From contig OY744605.1 of NCBI GenBank assembly GCA_963556255.1, positions 35,988,896 through 36,052,895 of the forward strand: a DNA stretch of 64,000 bases, read 5' to 3'. Made by a program: the position numbers and the translations under genes. The stretch is from Allolobophora icterica (taxonomy: Eukaryota; Annelida; Clitellata; Crassiclitellata; Lumbricidae). The notes beneath the pieces are model-generated. The model was given only the letters and a program-made list of their open reading frames with translations. It searched no databases and was not told the DNA's origin. Shown piece after piece: positions 12,701-22,427 of the stretch (position 1 is the first letter of the stretch; each line of letters begins with the position of its first letter).

Positions 12701-15700
12701 AGGGAATGATCTGCCAATTATTTCATTTGCATTTATGAGTGACATATTAATAATAATTGGGGCTAAGAATAGGCTGCCCGAGTGTAAATAGTAACTTCTG
12801 TCAAATATTTAATTGCCTCGTGATCAAGGAGCTTTTGTTTTAATAAGTAAAGTTATATCCAAGGTTATTAATATATATTATTAAAAGGTATTGGATTATA
12901 TATCAAGATAGTTGAATATACTTATTTCGTTTTGATTAATTTGTTTTTAACCTTATCAGAGGTGAAAGTAATGAAGTATACTTATGTTCCTGATCCTATG
13001 TTTCAAATTTGGTGTTTTTTCTTGAAAGATGAAACTGCAGTTAACTGTATGAGATTCATTGAAGAGGATGGCATGGCAGTTTTTATGAAATGTCTTGAGG
13101 TATATTAACATTTTTATCTGCTCTTTCCTGTCTGTCTATATTTAATAAGTAATTAGAAAATATTATTAATAATGAAAAATTTCAGTTGTTCTGCCAGACA
13201 GGGCTAAATATATATTTCAGCTTATCTTAAATCTATTGGCCATGTTTCATTGCTGATGAGAGTGTTAAAAGGGTCTGAAGGGCTCTCTAGATACCAGGTG
13301 CATACAATTTATTGTTTATTTGTTTCAATATTCCATTGTTCACCTTCATGTATGTACAGTATGTAAAAGAATTAATTCTCTTGTAATCTGTCTTATAGTC
13401 TTCTGATGTGTCATTGAAAACAACGCAGGTTATTTTTGATTGTCAATTTCAGTTATAAACATTGTCTTGTCTTGTCTTTAGCCATCTTCAATCCGAAGGT
13501 TGGCTGCACCATGAACCGTCTGTCTCCAGATGTTTCGATCTTTTATTGACCTGAGTAATTGAGTCATAGTTAAACCTGTCCACAAGACCTTACGTTCTCC
13601 ATCCAAGTTGTTCGCGGTCTTCCACGTGCTCGTGAGCCAGCAGTTGTGCCTTGCATTATTTCTTTCTCCAAACAGTCTCCATTTTTTCTCATAATGTGAC
13701 CAAAGTATTTCAACTTTCTTGTTTCTATGTTACATAACATCTGACGTTCTATGCCAAATTGTTCCAGTACCCATTCGTTGGTTTTCTTTGCCATCCAAGA
13801 CACCCTCATTATCCGCCTCAGTCCTTTCATTTCAAATCCATTTATCCTCAATTCATCAGATTTTTTAATGGTCCATCCTTCGCAACAATAGGTTGCGACT
13901 GGCCATATCAGAGCCTTCCAGTCGTATTTTAGTTGTCACGGGTATACCATGACTTTTCTAGAGTTTTTCAACGTTCCCATGATTCCTTTACCTTTATTCA
14001 ATCTAGCTCTAATTTCTTTATAAACATTGCACTAATCCAAAACAAATGATTTAACATAGCATTTCTTCCCTTCTCTGGAAGTAGCAACTGTGCAACATAA
14101 ATATAATTGATTTTCTGTGTTTTCGATGCAATAATTTATTTTATTGTATAGAAATTCCCGAATGAGGAGGAATTGTTGCGCAACATGATGGGCCTGATGG
14201 GAAATGTTGCTGAAGTTGCCTACCTGCGACGACAGCTTCTGACGCCAGTCTATGTACCAATATTCAGGTGACTGCTGTTGCTTAAGATGTGGACTATATA
14301 AATTTGAAGCAGTTTTCCATATAACGAACCCAGAAATGATGTATAGATAAGCTGCATGTCTGTTATATCGCTTTCTGATGTATTTAACTCTTTACATGCC
14401 ACAGGTGGAAGATTGTAGCATTTTGAAAACATTCCTGTACTTGCCAAACAGTCACTGAGTAGCGATTGCTTGATCTTCTTGTGATTAGAAATGAAAGTAA
14501 CGGTAAATTGATCAAGATTTGAATGTTCTGTTTCAGTGAACTGCTAGATTCATCTAGTGACGGCATTGAAGTGAGTTACAATGCCTGTGGTGTGCTTGCC
14601 CATCTCATGTCCGACGGACCAGAAGTCTGGAACATTCAGACACCAACAAGAGACTCGGTGCTTCGCAAAATGGTCCAAGCGATATGCAGATGGAAGCTAA
14701 ACACCAAGCGCAATATTAATTACAGGTGAGTTGATTGGGTTAAAATCTATAACGACGTGCTTCTTCGCTTAATCTGGAATGGAATAATTATTTTTACATG
14801 AGTGAAGACCTGTATTTTATATTGTGGTTAATTATATTTTGGTACTGATTAGACTAGTTTTGGTTAATTGCACTTTTAGGTATTATAAAGCACTTTTGTC
14901 ACATGTGGTTTGTATTATTGATTAATAATAAACATAGTTGCCTATGGATCTGGTCAATTTTGCTTTATATGCCAGTGTTTACCTAGACTAGCCCTATGAT
15001 TTTCCAATTGCATATATATTATAACTTAATGTTACAGGTGAGCTTGTTGTAATATCACAGTGCTTCTGAATTAGGGTAATTATACTTTAATATAGTATTA
15101 TACCAGGCCCTTTGTTCTTTAGAGTTATGGCTCGTATGGTTGCAAATGAACCCTGGCACACGTCCATGACCCAGCTTTAGAGACTATCTCCCTAGAGATA
15201 CACTCCTTAGTGGAGAAAATGCTTCAAACACAAGGCTTTTTAGAGTTATGGATGCCTGGATGTTGTCCAGCTTTTTTGTGTGAATTATTCAGAACAAGAA
15301 GATGACTGCAAAGAAGGACCACCAAATGATATGTGCACATAATTTGTTGTTGTCATTATTTAGACCTAGCTGTGAATATCATAAATTTGATTAGACTGTA
15401 TAACTTGTTCTTATTGTTAAGGGAAATCGTTGTTGTTTTGATACTGAAACCTGTTTGCGTCTGAACCCATCAGGTGTGACTGACCACTTAGGGGCCATCC
15501 ATATATTACGTACGCATGGAGGGGGAGGGGGTAACCGAATTGCATGTGCTTGCGTACGCTTGCGAATGGGGGGTGGGGTTTACTGATGATGTACGTACGC
15601 AAATTGATTGGCCTTCAAGTGAGCTAGAGTTCAGTCTTTCCAGCTATTAGAGGAAGTAGGACTGTGGGAGAGGTGTCACTTGTATGCCACCTTACCTCTG

Positions 15701-17973
15701 AACGCTATTATTCAACTATCATCCTTCAATCTGGCCTAAAGTACAGACAGTCGCTGCCTGGACCTGTGTAACTGACACATTCTGCAGCTGGACCTAGGGG
15801 GTGCGTCAACTGTACGTACGCAGGTGGGGGGGGGTGGAAAAAGTACGCATGCGAACAGGTAGGGGGAGGGGTCCAATTTTCCCGGAGTTTTGCATATGTA
15901 ATATATGGATGGCCCCTTAAGGCATGGTTCACTTGAGGGTGATTCGTTGTGCCAGATTTATATGACAGCACTTTAAGATATTGCCTGAATAACTGAGAAG
16001 GTAATTTTAATAGTAATAATAGTAATAAATAATAATACTATACTTGTGTTTATTGACAAGGTCACTGACAAACTGCAGTAGATAACATTGAACCATATGA
16101 CAGTACCATTATCAAGATCTGATACAACACATGTCTTGGCAGCCTGTTAGGCACCTGCTCATTTTATTGTGCTGTTTTAGATCTTTTCAACCAATACTAC
16201 GGCTTCTGCCAAATTATTCAACACCAGAAGTTCAACACTGGGCAGTATGGGCTTTGTGTAACCTCACCAAAATGTACAGTGGGTATATTTTCTATTCTTG
16301 GGCTTTATTATCCTTAATATTACTAGTTTTTCATTTTTATGATTTTAATCATTGTTATTTTAAATAGTAATTACCATTCGTTTTGAATCATTTTTCAAAG
16401 TATTATAAGGTTACTGTTCATATTCAGTTTTATTGAAGTTGGAGGAACTCTGTTACCTGGTAAACCCAGTTCCAGAGAAATTTCAGGAATGTAAAAGAAC
16501 TGTTAGGTTACACCTTTGACTGCCAGTTTTTGAGAAACAGTTGAAAGTAAGATGAGCAGTTCTCTGATTCATTGGAAGATGTTATGTTACAACATTACAA
16601 AGGTGACTGAACTGCTGTTTGTCAGGATTTTTATGGGAAAATTTAATGTGAGAAAAAAATTATTATGTTAAACAAGTTAAGGTTTTTTGCAATCCTAGTG
16701 GGTAGCTAAGCACTGGAAAATGTCTATATCTATATCTAAGTAAGTTCCGAGTAGGTGGTGGCATCTGTTGTCTGTGTTAGATGTAGATTAAGGTACGGTA
16801 TAATCCTTTATCGACAAGAGGGATTAGTTTTCCATGCATTTTAGTACACGCTCGTCGTTAAAGTGTTGATGACAATGTGCATGTGATAGGTGCTTTAAGT
16901 GTACCAGTTAGTGTTTGTATCATTACCATAGTCATAAAAGTTTGCATCATTAGTCATAAAAGTTTTTGCCATAATTGCCATAACTCAATCAGTGAGGTAG
17001 CCACGTGTGCAGCGTTTTTGTGAAGTACTTAACATGGACAATATTGAGGGTCTTGATGCATACATACACTTCTTGACATGCCTGCTCATGGAGGCGGAGT
17101 AGTTGACATTAGTGATGCAGTGGATAGGTGTTTTCATCTTAAGACCCATACTGTATAGACCCCTACCAAGGTCTGCACGTAAAATTTGTTAGCACCATCG
17201 GTGCGTACTTTTTATTATACAGTAGCACTACACATTATTTGAGAAATGTATGAATAAAGTTAACTTAACTCAGTATCAACTTGTTAGTTTGGATTGGGGT
17301 CAAAAGTAAGTTGTTCCTGAGTACATTTTCCTGTGAACTCATGTTGAGTCTTATAATCCAGTAATCTTATATCTTGTATGTGTGTATGTATGTATGTATG
17401 TATGTATATATATTTATGAATGAATTATGTATAGATGTATGGTATATATATGCATGCATGTTATTGTTTGTATGTACATTTTTATGTCTGGTATTCTTAT
17501 ACAAAAACTTTTAATGTATGTAAAGTCGCACTCAGAAATGTGAATCTGAGGTGCAGTTAGTCAGTCTCAAGACGAAGAGCAGTCGGATATCCAGATGTTG
17601 AAAGCCAGTGAGAACGATTTAGGTGATGTGGGACCCTTTCCATAACTCTCAGATACACCTGGTGATGACTAACGTTGTGTATCAGATGCTGGCTGTACTG
17701 AAGGTTTTTTATGAGATTGTAAAATATGGTTAAGAACAGAGGACTGATTATATTACGTATTAATTTGCAGAGAGCAAATACTGTCCTCTGCTGGAAAGTG
17801 AGAACGGTCTACAGCTGCTGGAGCAGCTGTGTTCAGATCCAAGGCCATACGCTGAGATCAAGTTCCTGGCAACTCAAGTGATAAATCGATGCAGACTATT
17901 CCGAGATCAACCAGATTATGTATCGGATGATGAACAAGATCCCACTGCTCCAGTGGCAATGTGGGTCGACTGA
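2571..17973 (+). CDS. ZER1: ZER1 orthologue (protein zer-1 homolog), CRL2 substrate receptor
   Basis: The spliced gene is join(2571..3289, 3848..4054, 4711..4819, 5993..6136, 7118..7176, 7529..7591, 8579..8633, 10197..10250, 11466..11633, 12608..12698, 13029..13099, 14152..14267, 14537..14725, 16181..16278, 17771..17973). This totals 2346 bases, 781 residues plus stop; human ZER1 is 766. All introns are GT-AG and every junction keeps frame. Residues about 60-320 form leucine-rich repeats and about 345-750 form ARM-like repeats. Near-identity to vertebrate ZER1 is plain in DGIEVSYNACGVL, RNINYRSF.PILRLLP and WN.TDET, and it fits ZER1 better than ZYG11B. The family is the substrate receptor of cullin-2 ubiquitin ligases that bind N-terminal glycine degrons. 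An in-frame upstream ATG at 2472 is less likely because an acceptor site lies between it and ATG 2571. The fold and degron role are inferred from homology. Confidence 0.93.
3848..4054 (+). CDS. ZER1: ZER1 coding exon 2 (residues 240-309)
   Basis: Acceptor TTGTTATAG. Splicing restores an Arg codon and continues the last leucine-rich repeats (VLDLGQS, LPLLTRLEIAGTNL). The C-terminal part is charged and poorly conserved. The donor, GTAATT, is the weakest in the gene, but the frame of exon 3 requires it. Confidence 0.85.
4711..4819 (+). CDS. ZER1: ZER1 coding exon 3 (residues 309-345)
   Basis: Acceptor TGTTGTTGCAG. Encodes YLGLLNCAHNAC, matching the FLGLFENSLC segment of vertebrate ZER1 that joins the leucine-rich and ARM-like regions. 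Donor CAG then GTTTAT; ends between codons. Confidence 0.88.
4940..5375 (+). mobile_element. LINE 3' end (CR1/L2-like) in ZER1 intron 3
   Basis: A + strand frame reads RAFQVAGPCAWNSLP, then FKKTVKT, then a stop. This is the typical C-terminus of CR1/L2-type reverse transcriptases. A short 3' UTR ends in GATGCTATATAAATTG and a tail of repeated AATTACA units. Only the last few hundred bases remain, as expected for 5' truncation on insertion. Confidence 0.65.
5993..6136 (+). CDS. ZER1: ZER1 coding exon 4 (residues 346-393)
   Basis: Acceptor GGTTTTGCAG. Encodes VTGDVNEDQILLAVQSYVE, equivalent to the VSGDKNEEQVLNAIEAY start of the ARM-like region. The donor after CTTGAG is GTCTGT. Both borders lie between codons. 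Confidence 0.9.
6655..6745. repeat. (TA)n microsatellite in ZER1 intron 4
   Basis: Almost pure TA dinucleotides, with a few TGTA and TTTA interruptions near the right side. Confidence 0.9.
7118..7176 (+). CDS. ZER1: ZER1 coding exon 5 (residues 394-413)
   Basis: A 59-base exon between TTTGTGTAG and GTACAG. Encodes an ARM helix ending in IQISG, matching IQVTGS of ZER1; the Ser codon is split AG/T. Confidence 0.88.
7529..7591 (+). CDS. ZER1: ZER1 coding exon 6 (residues 413-434)
   Basis: A 63-base exon between CCTTTTCAG and GTATGT. Encodes SATLFYIVKG, aligning with SAALFYLTNS of ZER1. The final Lys codon is split AA/G. Confidence 0.87.
8170..8450 (+). mobile_element. LINE 3' end (CR1/L2-like) in ZER1 intron 6
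   Basis: The frame reads RSFAVDGPTFWNRLPSILR, then a one-frame break, then KRLKTILL, the same C-terminal signature as the copy at 4940. It ends in GGTGCTATATAGATAATTATG and an (ATTAC)n tail. Different tail units in the copies suggest related but distinct families. Confidence 0.65.
8579..8633 (+). CDS. ZER1: ZER1 coding exon 7 (residues 434-452)
   Basis: A 55-base exon between TGCATTAAG and GTATGT. Encodes ELVKVLLDAMETH, matching QVIQVVLNGMESY. The pyrimidine tract is weak, but frame and homology fix this border. Confidence 0.86.
8736..9850 (+). mobile_element. tRNA-derived SINE split by a DNA transposon
   Basis: The SINE head (GGGACGCGGTGGTATAGCG) at 8736-8754 and its body from about 9664 (GGTATGTTCTGTGCCTTGTA and B box GGTTTGAATCT near 9705) match the uninterrupted SINE at 11184. 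The gap between them is the inverted-repeat element 8755-9663. A (GT)n stretch follows at about 9809-9845. It lies in ZER1 intron 7. Confidence 0.7.
8755..9663. mobile_element. hAT-like non-autonomous element inside a SINE
   Basis: Terminal inverted repeats read TATACCCCGTGATCGATC at both ends. Flanking 8-mers GTATAGCG (8747-8754) and CTATAGGG (9664-9671) agree at 6 of 8 positions, and the intact SINE at 11184 shows that only one copy existed before insertion. An 8-bp duplication is characteristic of hAT elements. Dense GTCGAGTCGATC-type subterminal repeats lie at 8760-8890 and 9530-9655. No transposase is present. Confidence 0.7.
10197..10250 (+). CDS. ZER1: ZER1 coding exon 8 (residues 453-470)
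   Basis: A 54-base exon between ATGTTGTAG and GTAAGG, borders between codons. Encodes NGCLTLCHFKIPQD, matching RNCCLTLCNFSIPEE, a signature stretch of the family. Confidence 0.88.
10770..11183 (+). repeat. GC-rich repeat block, probable retroposon fragment
   Basis: This block is far richer in GC than the intron around it. It contains GGCAATGGCAAACCACCCCT and TGCCAAGAAAATCGTCATG, phrases that recur in 3' regions of some SINE and RTE-type retroposons. It also contains a duplicated GGGACTCCCAGGCC. Open frames on both strands carry no known domain. It abuts the SINE at 11184. Confidence 0.45.
11184..11404 (+). mobile_element. tRNA-derived SINE, intact copy
   Basis: A pol III A box TGGCATAGCGGT (11193-11204) and B box GGTTCTAATCC (11236-11246) are spaced as in a tRNA. 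An unrelated body of about 130 bp follows, ending in an (ATC)n tail at about 11388-11404. The direction is the same as ZER1. The source tRNA cannot be named with confidence. Confidence 0.75.
11466..11633 (+). CDS. ZER1: ZER1 coding exon 9 (residues 471-526)
   Basis: Between TGATTGCAG and GTAGGT, 56 whole codons. Encodes VQRISIYLLNSLACQVD followed by KELVGKLG, which aligns with IQRIAVHLCNALVCQVD and KEAVGKMG of ZER1. Confidence 0.92.
12280..12388. repeat. (AATC)/(AGTC) microsatellite in ZER1 intron 9
   Basis: Degenerate tandem ATCAGTCAGTCAATCA-type units. Confidence 0.8.
12608..12698 (+). CDS. ZER1: ZER1 coding exon 10 (residues 527-557)
   Basis: Between TACTTTCAG and GTAGGG. Encodes CDEVMEVAWSMMWNVTD, matching CDQVMEFSWSALWNITD. 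The Asp codon is split G/AT. Confidence 0.92.
13029..13099 (+). CDS. ZER1: ZER1 coding exon 11 (residues 557-580)
   Basis: Between TCTTGAAAG and GTATAT, 71 bases. Encodes DETAVNCMRFIEEDGMAVF, matching DETPDNCEMFLNFNGMKLF. Confidence 0.92.
13460..14035 (-). pseudogene. Truncated LINE reverse-transcriptase C-terminus (RTE-like or related)
   Basis: Read on the minus strand, the frame carries EIRARLNKGKGIM, a stop, then WKALIWPVATYCCEGWTIKK, LRRIMRVSWMAKKTNEWVL, LKYFGHIMRKNGDCLEKEIM and GRPRTTWMENV. This order (YG.E.WT, R.SW..K.TN, GH..R, GRPR..W) marks the end of many non-LTR reverse transcriptases. At least one stop interrupts it and the catalytic domains are missing. It lies antisense in ZER1 intron 11. 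Confidence 0.8.
14152..14267 (+). CDS. ZER1: ZER1 coding exon 12 (residues 581-619)
   Basis: Between TATTGTATAG and GTGACT. Encodes LLRNMMGLMGNVAEVAYLR, matching LHRNMLGLLGNVAEVKELR. The Ser codon is split AG/T. Confidence 0.93.
14537..14725 (+). CDS. ZER1: ZER1 coding exon 13 (residues 619-682)
   Basis: Between CTGTTTCAG and GTGAGT, 189 bases. Encodes the most conserved stretch, SDGIEVSYNACGVLAHLM, then RNINYR. This separates ZER1 from ZYG11B, which reads differently here. Confidence 0.95.
15488..15920. mobile_element. Short inverted-repeat element (MITE), copy 1
   Basis: Ends are TTAGGGGCCATCCATATATT and its near-perfect reverse complement, ending GGCCCCTTAA. The interior has GTACGTACGCA motifs and G-rich runs on each side and no coding capacity. 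A TTA or TTAA duplication is possible. It lies in ZER1 intron 13. A diverged relative is at 18301. Confidence 0.75.
16181..16278 (+). CDS. ZER1: ZER1 coding exon 14 (residues 682-715)
   Basis: Between GCTGTTTTAG and GTGGGT. Encodes SFQPILRLLPNYSTPEVQHW then AVWALCNL, equivalent to SFEPILRLLP and HWATWALYNL, the conserved C-terminal ARM repeat of the family. Confidence 0.93.
17370..17470. repeat. (ATGT)n / AT-rich microsatellite
   Basis: Tandem GTAT units grade into ATATAT, in ZER1 intron 14. Confidence 0.8.
17771..17973 (+). CDS. ZER1: ZER1 terminal coding exon 15 (residues 715-781)
   Basis: Acceptor TAATTTGCAG; stop TGA at 17971-17973. Encodes KYCPLLESENGLQLL, matching KYCPLLIKEGGMPLL. The acidic tail (SDDEQDPTAP) differs from vertebrates. 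Confidence 0.9.
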
Positions 17974-18205
17974 TGTCTTCGCACTTTGGCATGACAATCA
18001 ATGTATAGGCAGACACCGTATCTAAGCATATTGCATTATATATATATATTATCTTATTTGTATATGTATATATATATATATATATATACTTGCATATATG
18101 CATTTATTGGCTATTTATAACAGTGTTGATGTGTGCATTGACTCATCTTTGTTATTGGCTTATCTTGTGTAAATAGGTACTGGTATAATGCCCAGATATG
18201 CTGTT

Positions 18206-18211
18206 AATAAA
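18206..18211 (+). terminator. ZER1: ZER1 poly(A) signal
   Basis: The first AATAAA after the stop codon, 233 bases downstream. A GT-rich stretch (GGTGATCTACGTCTGGTGT) follows, as expected after a cleavage site. A (TA)n run at about 18039-18088 lies in the 3' UTR. Confidence 0.6.
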
Positions 18212-18300
18212 CATGTAACGTCAATGGTGATCTACGTCTGGTGTCAAAGGCATTTTTTGATGCATAACCATTTCAAGGTTTTAATGCCTGAATTACTCCT

Positions 18301-18672
18301 TTGGGGCCATACATTTAGTATGTACACAGAAATCTGGAAAATTGGCCCCTTGCTGTACTCACTTGTACTCATTTTACCCCTCCCCACCTGCGTACATTCG
18401 CTTGACACACCCCTTCCGAATCCCTTAGAACGGTCTATGTTTAATCATCGCAGAAACAATGAAGGAGTAATAATATTAATGTGTTTAAGAGTTAGTCCAT
18501 TGCTGTTTGAAGGCCGATCAATTTGAAGGCCAATGTGGACAAATTTATAGATTTACCTCCCCCTGTTTCCTATGCATACATACATTATCAGTAGACCCCA
18601 TATGCAAGCATGTAAATTTGGGGTACCCCCTCTCCCTCCATGCATAAGTACATACTTTATGGATGGCCCTTT
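18301..18672. mobile_element. Short inverted-repeat element (MITE), copy 2
   Basis: Ends are TTGGGGCCATACATTTAGTA and the reverse complement of AAAGGGCCATCCATAAAGTA. The interior shares G-rich and C-rich blocks and TACGCA/TACATA motifs with the copy at 15488. It is clearly older or diverged. It lies about 100 bases past the ZER1 poly(A) signal. Confidence 0.65.
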
Positions 18673-19756
18673 CCAGAAAATGTGAACTGCTGACATTCTG
18701 CCCAGCTGTTTGACTCCTCCTCCAAGTCTATGTGTTGCATGTAACCTCTTCATAAATCTTTGAAGGAAACTGCAAGCTACAGTTTATGTTATCACCATGA
18801 GGACTACAATTCAGGTTATATATATGTGTGTGTCTGTATAAATTATACAGAAACTTGAAGTTGATTTAAAATATTATTTATTAACACCATGCCAGTTTAT
18901 GCTTTCATGTAAGCACACACAGTAATATATATTTTTGCCTATGTATGTATATATCTAAATATACATATATATGTGTGTATAATGTGTAGATAGATTTTTA
19001 TTGCAGAGTAATTCAAGTCTTCTGGACTTCTGTGGGATTGTGGTGTGTAGCATTGGTATGTATATGTGTGTGTGTAATGTGTATGTACTATGGACATTTA
19101 TTAAACACCTTCTGAGAACCCCCTCAAAGTAGTAATGAGACGTCCCAGCAAGATTTTTAGAGGAAGATTGTTCCTGTAAGAACTGGCTGTCTCACTGATA
19201 CAGCAAGAATGGGTTTGAGTTGCTTTGCGGGAATTGAGCGACTAACAGGTCCCAGTGGGTTAATAGGAACAGTCATTACATACCCAACTTGGTTGATGTG
19301 GGAATTTCGAGATCTCTGATGTATTCAGAGGCCACATTGACTTTTGAGGCCTCCCCAAACGAGGAGATCTGAAATATACTGTTTTCCTTGACTTGGATTC
19401 TTTGCAGTGTTTAGTAAGACATGGTTTGGTTATATATCTTATTACATATGTATATATGTGTATATATATATATGCTATGATAATTTTGGCATATTGACTA
19501 GAGTTCTTGCTGTGCAGTCAGGGACAACCTAAGCCGATGTAGTAAAACCTTAGTATGGCGTGCATAGTTTGCAATAGTCCAAACACATTTAAATGAAACA
19601 TAACTGCTGAATGATTGATTTTGTGACATGACCTTGATGTGGGATGCAAATACAAATAAATCCTACATCCTCTTAAAATGATCGTCTTGGCTACTTGTTT
19701 GATACTCACATCTGGCAACTGACTTACATGTTGCTAGTTATTCACTGCAGTTAGCA
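18673..19756. other. Intergenic DNA, nothing identified
   Basis: AT-rich sequence with TATATG microsatellite patches (about 18815, 18950, 19050, 19440). No gene or element is supported. Confidence 0.5.
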
Positions 19757-20232
19757 GTGCCGGATTTATGTATAAACTAAAAAAGCTACAGCTTAGGGCC
19801 TCACAATCCACAGGGGCCTCAAAGAATTTCGGAAGTTTTTTTTATAATTGTTTTTGTACTGTGTATATATAATTATATATACATCTGTTATGTGGAACTT
19901 TAAAAATGGCTTTTGTAGCAAGCAAATTCCATCTTGTCTGAGTAACCTAAATGAGTTCATTTGAAAATAATTTGCATTTTTCACTTTAAATGCCTTGCCA
20001 TTAAATAATTCAAAGTCATATTTTTTCAAGTTCTGTGAGACTTTCTGGTGTAATTTTAACAAATGAGTTCATTTGAAAATAATTTGCATTTTTCACTTTA
20101 AATGCTTTGCCATTAAATAATTAAGTCATATTTTTTCAAGTTTTGTGAGACCTTCTGGTGTAATTTTTTAACAAGGGGGCTCCAAACTTTATATAGCTTA
20201 GGGCGTCACCAAGTCTAAAAATGGCACTAGAG
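19757..20232. mobile_element. Probable decayed hAT-type element with internal duplication
   Basis: The left end GCAGTGCCGGATTTATG and right end AAAAATGGCACTAG are roughly inverted, and both sides carry AGCTTAGGGC blocks next to them. CAGTGCCGGAT-type ends are common in hAT elements. Inside, about 113 bp is tandemly duplicated (19948-20060 and 20061-20176). No transposase is seen, and the target duplication is unclear. Confidence 0.45.
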
Positions 20233-20689
20233 GTTAATCTTTTATTAAAAGTTTTTGCACTTTTGGACCTGAAATGATGGTACATTTGTGATATAGAGTA
20301 TTGATTTTGTAGGTCTTAGGACTTAGGTTATAACAAGGGAGGTTTAACAGTCAAGGGGTTACAGGTAATTGTGATATTTTTTCTTTGCTAAATTTCTAAG
20401 CATACATGTACCACAGAGACTGCTTTTTTTATAACATCTTAGTTCTGTTGGGAGTTGACCATGACTCAGAAATTGCTAGGTTAAGGTAATATTTGTTTAA
20501 ATGCCTCTGCATATTTGTTTAAATGCCTCTGCATATTTTTTAAAATGCCTCTGCATATGGTAACTTTATAGGTAGTCGACCTCAATGATCCTGGTAGACT
20601 TCAGATGTCATTAAACTCTGACTATTGATAATGTATGCAAGATTAATATTGATAGATGGCCTTTTTTCGTGAAACAACATTGCAGCAAT

Positions 20690-21100
20690 GTGCAACAGTT
20701 TTGACAGTCACAATAAGATGCAGTTGTCTTTAGACACCTTTAAAAAGCTTACACTTGATACTATATAAGTACCCTAGCATTTCCTTGTATTATATCATAG
20801 GTTCAAAATAATTTCTGCAGATGTCAATGGCCTATGTTGCCAAAAGATGCTGTTAAACTCTGTATCCATCAGTGAGTGAGCAATTATTCTGCTGTGAGAA
20901 TGGCATATAAAATACCCTATCAGCGCCATTGACATTTACAAGATGTCTTTAAATACAGTAGTAGAATCTGAATTGTCAGGTACAATCTGCCACTGCCGTT
21001 TTCAGGTAGCATAAGTCTGAAGCCAGTGATGAAAGAAAGAGGAGGGCGACGCTAATTATCTAATCATCTTCGTTATGACACATCGTTGTTAAACAGTAAT
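20690..21100 (+). repeat. Dispersed repeat, copy 2 (long form)
   Basis: Contains CTTTAAAAAGCTT, then GATACTATATAAG, then AAGATGTCTTTAAA, then GAGGAGGGCGACGCTAAT. The same ordered blocks recur at 22200-22425. An additional short copy follows at 21136-21213 (GGTGCCAGTCCCAAGGCTGA, ATGACACAT). Probably remnants of one transposon family shared with 929-1008. Confidence 0.5.
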
Positions 21101-21544
21101 TCCCTGCCATTGAAACTCTCACTGTCTTGTAGTTGGGTGGTGCCAGTCCCAAGGCTGATTAAAAAGGAGAGTGATGCTGATCATCTTTGTTATGACACAT
21201 AATTGGTTAAGCAGAGACTGCTTCTACCATATTTTTTACACTGTTATTCTTCTACAAGAGTTATAGACAAATTGAGCCTCTTGACATCAGCTTCCTTTGG
21301 TGTCCTAAGATGTCGATAAGCTACACGTATTGGAGAACAACGGTTTGTGCTGTCTGTGAATCATGCACAAATGATTGTTATAATAGCATCTTTTCATACA
21401 TTTTAAAGGTGTGTAGAGACGATCACTAGTCTTATGACCATGAAGTTAGCATCACATTAGCTCTTTAGTGTTATTTTTTGTTTTAATATTATCAATCTAC
21501 TACTACTTCTACCATCACTACTTCGCCACTACTTAAACTGCACC

Positions 21545-21892
21545 TCATGGGCCGGGCTTCGAATGCTGGCTCGGCACCAGACTACAGCTCAGAGCTCTTC
21601 ACACCGGTCTCAAGCTGTTCCAACCGCCACCGACTGCATTTGGCTTCTCATGGATCCCACGCTATCGCACGTTGGCACTAGCTGGACGCACCTTTTCCTC
21701 TGTGGGTCCATCTCTCTGGAACAATCTGCCACCTGGCATATGATCACTAGCATCTTTAACAGTTCAGAAAATGTTTTCTGCTCGACTTAAAACACATCTA
21801 TTCAGTGATTCCTAGGTAACCGTGCTTGATCGCCCTTGTGAGTTACTTGAAGGGTGCTATACAAGTGCTGTCATACATACATACATACATAC

Positions 21893-21943
<51 letters not shown>
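21545..21943 (+). mobile_element. LINE 3' end (CR1/L2-like) with (ATAC)n tail
   Basis: The frame encodes AGRTFSSVGPSLWNNLPPG, then ARLKTHLFSDS and a stop. A short 3' UTR ends in GAAGGGTGCTATACAAGTGC and a pure (ATAC)n array (21868-21943). This is the clearest of the three CR1/L2-type ends in the window. Broken codons near position 21730 show it is dead. Confidence 0.7.
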
Positions 21944-21944
<1 letters not shown>

Positions 21945-22199
21945 TGCACATCCTCTGGTAGTGACAGTGCCAAGTCTGGAAAAAGGAGGAGGTCAAAGTG
22001 AACAGCGTTTGATTCTGTTAAATGTCAGAATCCTTAATAGCATGATTTTTTGTGAAGTATGGTTACAAGGTCGACATAAATTACCCCGATATCCACCACA
22101 TGTCTTTAAACTCTGGATATTGCTCTTGTGTTTAGGTTATTTTCCATCTTGTTTTAGTTAACGTCAGGGCAATGCTAAACAGTCCTGAGACCCAATTCA

Positions 22200-22427
22200 A
22201 ATGCAGTACTTTTTATACACCTGTAAAAAGCTTTCAGCCGATGCTATATATAAGAGCAACAACGTTAAGCGATTCTGGTTAAAGTATTGGAACTAAGTGC
22301 AACCTTTGATACTATTTAAGATGTCTTGAAACTGTTGAATCCAGACTGCCATAGCTGCTTTTGTGTGGTGCCAGTCCAAACGCTGGATAAAGGAGGAGGG
22401 CGACACTGATCATCTTCGTTTCGTGAG
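22200..22427 (+). repeat. Dispersed repeat, copy 3
   Basis: Blocks ACACCTGTAAAAAGCTTT, GATGCTATATATAAG, AAGATGTCTTGAAAC, GTGGTGCCAGTCC and GGAGGAGGGCGACACTGATC occur in the same order as at 20690-21100. A hAT-like end, TGCCCATCACTG, lies just beyond, at about 22515-22527. Confidence 0.5.
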
